Assembly: GCA_943788635.1 (NCBI GenBank)
Contig: CALSRA010000046.1
Location: 1 to 46,039, forward strand
DNA: 46,039 nucleotides
Direction: 5' to 3'
Source of the DNA: an uncultured Alphaproteobacteria bacterium
Lineage (GTDB): Bacteria > Pseudomonadota > Alphaproteobacteria > UBA8366 > GCA-2717185
Below, piece by piece: positions 44,855-46,039 of the stretch; position 1 is the first letter of the stretch; each line of letters begins with the position of its first letter. A program made the position numbers and the translations under genes. A model generated the notes under the pieces. It had not been told where the DNA came from and did no database searches. It saw nothing but the letters and a program-made list of their open reading frames with translations.

Positions 44855-44856
44855 CG

Positions 44857-45614
44857 TCACGCGGCCTCTTCACCAACAATTCGGCGTAACCCTTTTTCTC
44901 AAGCTCCAATGCCAGCGACTTGTCGCCGGAAGGATGATCTTGCCGTTCGCAAGGATATGCACGTGATCCGGCACGATATAATCCAGCAGGCGCTGATAAT
45001 GCGTGATCACCAGCATGCTGCGTTCCGGGCCGCGCAAGCTGTTGACGCCTTCGGCAACCAGCTTCAGCGCGTCGATATCAAGACCCGAATCCGTTTCGTC
45101 CAGAATTGCCAGTTTCGGTTCCAGCACCGCCATCTGCAGCACTTCATTGCGCTTTTTCTCACCGCCGGAAAAAGCCGACATTCAGCGGCCGGCGCAGCAT
45201 GTCATCGGTGATGTTCAGCGCACTCGCCTTTTCGCGCACAAACTTCAGGAACTGCATTGCGTCGAGCGGCGATTCACCGCGATGCTTGCGTGCCGCGTTT
45301 ATTGCCGCGCGCAAAAAGGTGGTTCCCGCAACACCGGGGATTTCCACCGGATACTGGAACGCCAGGAAAACACCAGCGCGGGCGCGTTCGTCGGCTTCAA
45401 GCGCCAACAGGTCCTGCCCGTCATAGATTACCTCACCGGACGTCACTTCGTATCCGTCGCGTCCGGACAGGACGTAGGACAGCGTGCTTTTCCCGGAGCC
45501 GTTCGGCCCCATGATCGCGTGCACTTCTCCCGGCTCGATTGAAAGGCTGAGCCCTTTCAGGATCGGCTTGCCGCCTACAGTGGCGTGCAGATCGCGAATT
45601 TCGATCAATGGCAT
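44857..45614 (-). CDS. sufC: Fe-S cluster assembly ATPase SufC
   Basis: About 252 residues after correction. Walker [12 protein letters not shown]-loop [12 protein letters not shown], signature [11 protein letters not shown], Walker [16 protein letters not shown], switch His in VITHYQRLL. Three breaks: an extra base in the run 45169-45173 (inside the signature motif), and missing bases near 44932 and 44880; corrected, the protein ends KGYAELVGEEAA with TGA at 44857, just ahead of sufD. SufC is essential to SUF, so loss is unlikely. Confidence 0.92.
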
Positions 45615-45631
45615 TTTTGTTCTCCTCGCGC

Positions 45632-46039
45632 CTAGCCGACGCTTCCTTCAAGGCTGATTCCGATCAGCTTCTGCGCCTCAACGGCGAATTCCATCGGCAG
45701 TGTCCGCATGACTTCCTTGCAGAACCCGTTGACGATCACCGATACCGCCTCTTCCGTCGTCAGCCCGCGCTGCAGGCAATAGAAAAGCTGGTCTTCGCTG
45801 ATTTTTCGCCGTCGTCGCTTCATGTTCGACATGCGCCGTCTGATTGCCGGTTTCGATATAGGGCACCGTATGCGCACCGCACTGATCGCCGATCAGCAGG
45901 CTGTCGCACTGCGTAATAGTTCCGCGCCCCTTCCGCACCGGCCATGATCTTGACCAGCCCGCGATACGTCTGATCCGCCCGGCCTGCCGCGATCCCCTTG
46001 GAAATAATGGTCGACCGCGTGTTTCTTGCCAATATGGAT
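45632..46039 (-). CDS. sufB: Fe-S cluster assembly protein SufB, C-terminal part
   Basis: Only the last 136 or so codons are here; the start lies beyond the right edge. The sequence, corrected at about 45804 and 45915, reads [21 protein letters not shown] ... [27 protein letters not shown], and ends [21 protein letters not shown], all strongly SufB. The Cys in TQCDSL corresponds to the Cys implicated in cluster building. It leads the suf operon, 18 bases before sufC. Confidence 0.93.

Noticed and set aside
1..46039. CRISPR arrays, insertion sequences, integrases, prophage or attachment sites
   Set aside because: No regularly spaced repeats, transposase or integrase motifs, or long terminal repeats were seen; the tRNA-Met has no adjacent integrase.

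Overview
The window reads as a stretch of an alphaproteobacterial chromosome, GC-rich (about 60% by eye) and densely coded on both strands. The best taxonomic evidence is the SUF iron-sulfur operon order sufB-sufC-sufD-sufS-sufU-sufT-sufA at the right end, with alphaproteobacteria-like protein sequences, an elongator tRNA-Met with encoded CCA, and many CoA-dependent and 2-oxoglutarate-dependent catabolic genes of the kind found in Rhodospirillales-like, often marine, bacteria. Genus and species cannot be named from this alone.

Layout. 1-3.5 kb: end of a CaiB/BaiF CoA-transferase, a cyclic-nucleotide-binding plus FHA protein, a DUF1194 vWA protein and an MFS transporter (all +). 3.5-6.6 kb: prfC and a DAACS dicarboxylate/amino-acid symporter (-). 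6.8-9.7 kb: an enolase-superfamily enzyme (+) facing a PrpF-type isomerase and a DUF1801 protein (-), with a shared terminator between the first two. 9.9-15.7 kb: a membrane class III adenylate cyclase, a class III aminotransferase and a penicillin-acylase-type Ntn hydrolase (+). 15.7-22.6 kb: minus-strand genes for a class II aldolase, a CHASE2 histidine kinase/FecR/OmpA-lipoprotein cassette, a pair of acyl-CoA dehydrogenases and a small membrane protein. 22.8-30.7 kb: a periplasmic trypsin-like protease, a second enolase-superfamily enzyme, a MetE-like protein, a TauD-type dioxygenase, an SDR plus HisD-like dehydrogenase pair, and egtB. 30.7-36.2 kb: a 56-residue charged protein, two cold-shock proteins, a RhlE-type helicase, a TauD/SDR/PhyH trio and tRNA-Met. 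36.4-39.9 kb: an acyl-CoA dehydrogenase and a MoxR ATPase/CoxE-like vWA pair. 39.9-46.0 kb: mnmA and the suf operon (-), truncated in sufB at the window edge.

Working together. The suf genes supply Fe-S clusters, and SufS is a plausible sulfur donor for the MnmA encoded just downstream. RhlE and the two cold-shock proteins form an RNA-remodelling neighbourhood. The symporter, enolase-superfamily enzyme and PrpF protein look like an uptake-plus-catabolism unit for an organic acid, with a palindrome and a promoter in the shared intergenic region. CHASE2 kinase, FecR protein and OmpA lipoprotein look like an envelope-sensing cassette. Two 13-bp near-palindromes lie between the divergent hisD-like gene and egtB.

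Sequence quality. About thirty single-base frame breaks interrupt genes whose two halves clearly belong together, including essential ones (sufB, sufC). Most are one extra base in a short homopolymer, and they cluster at 0.4-3.6, 25.9-37.1 and 44.9-45.9 kb. I read these as sequencing or assembly errors, not gene decay. Coordinates of such genes below span the reconstructed gene.
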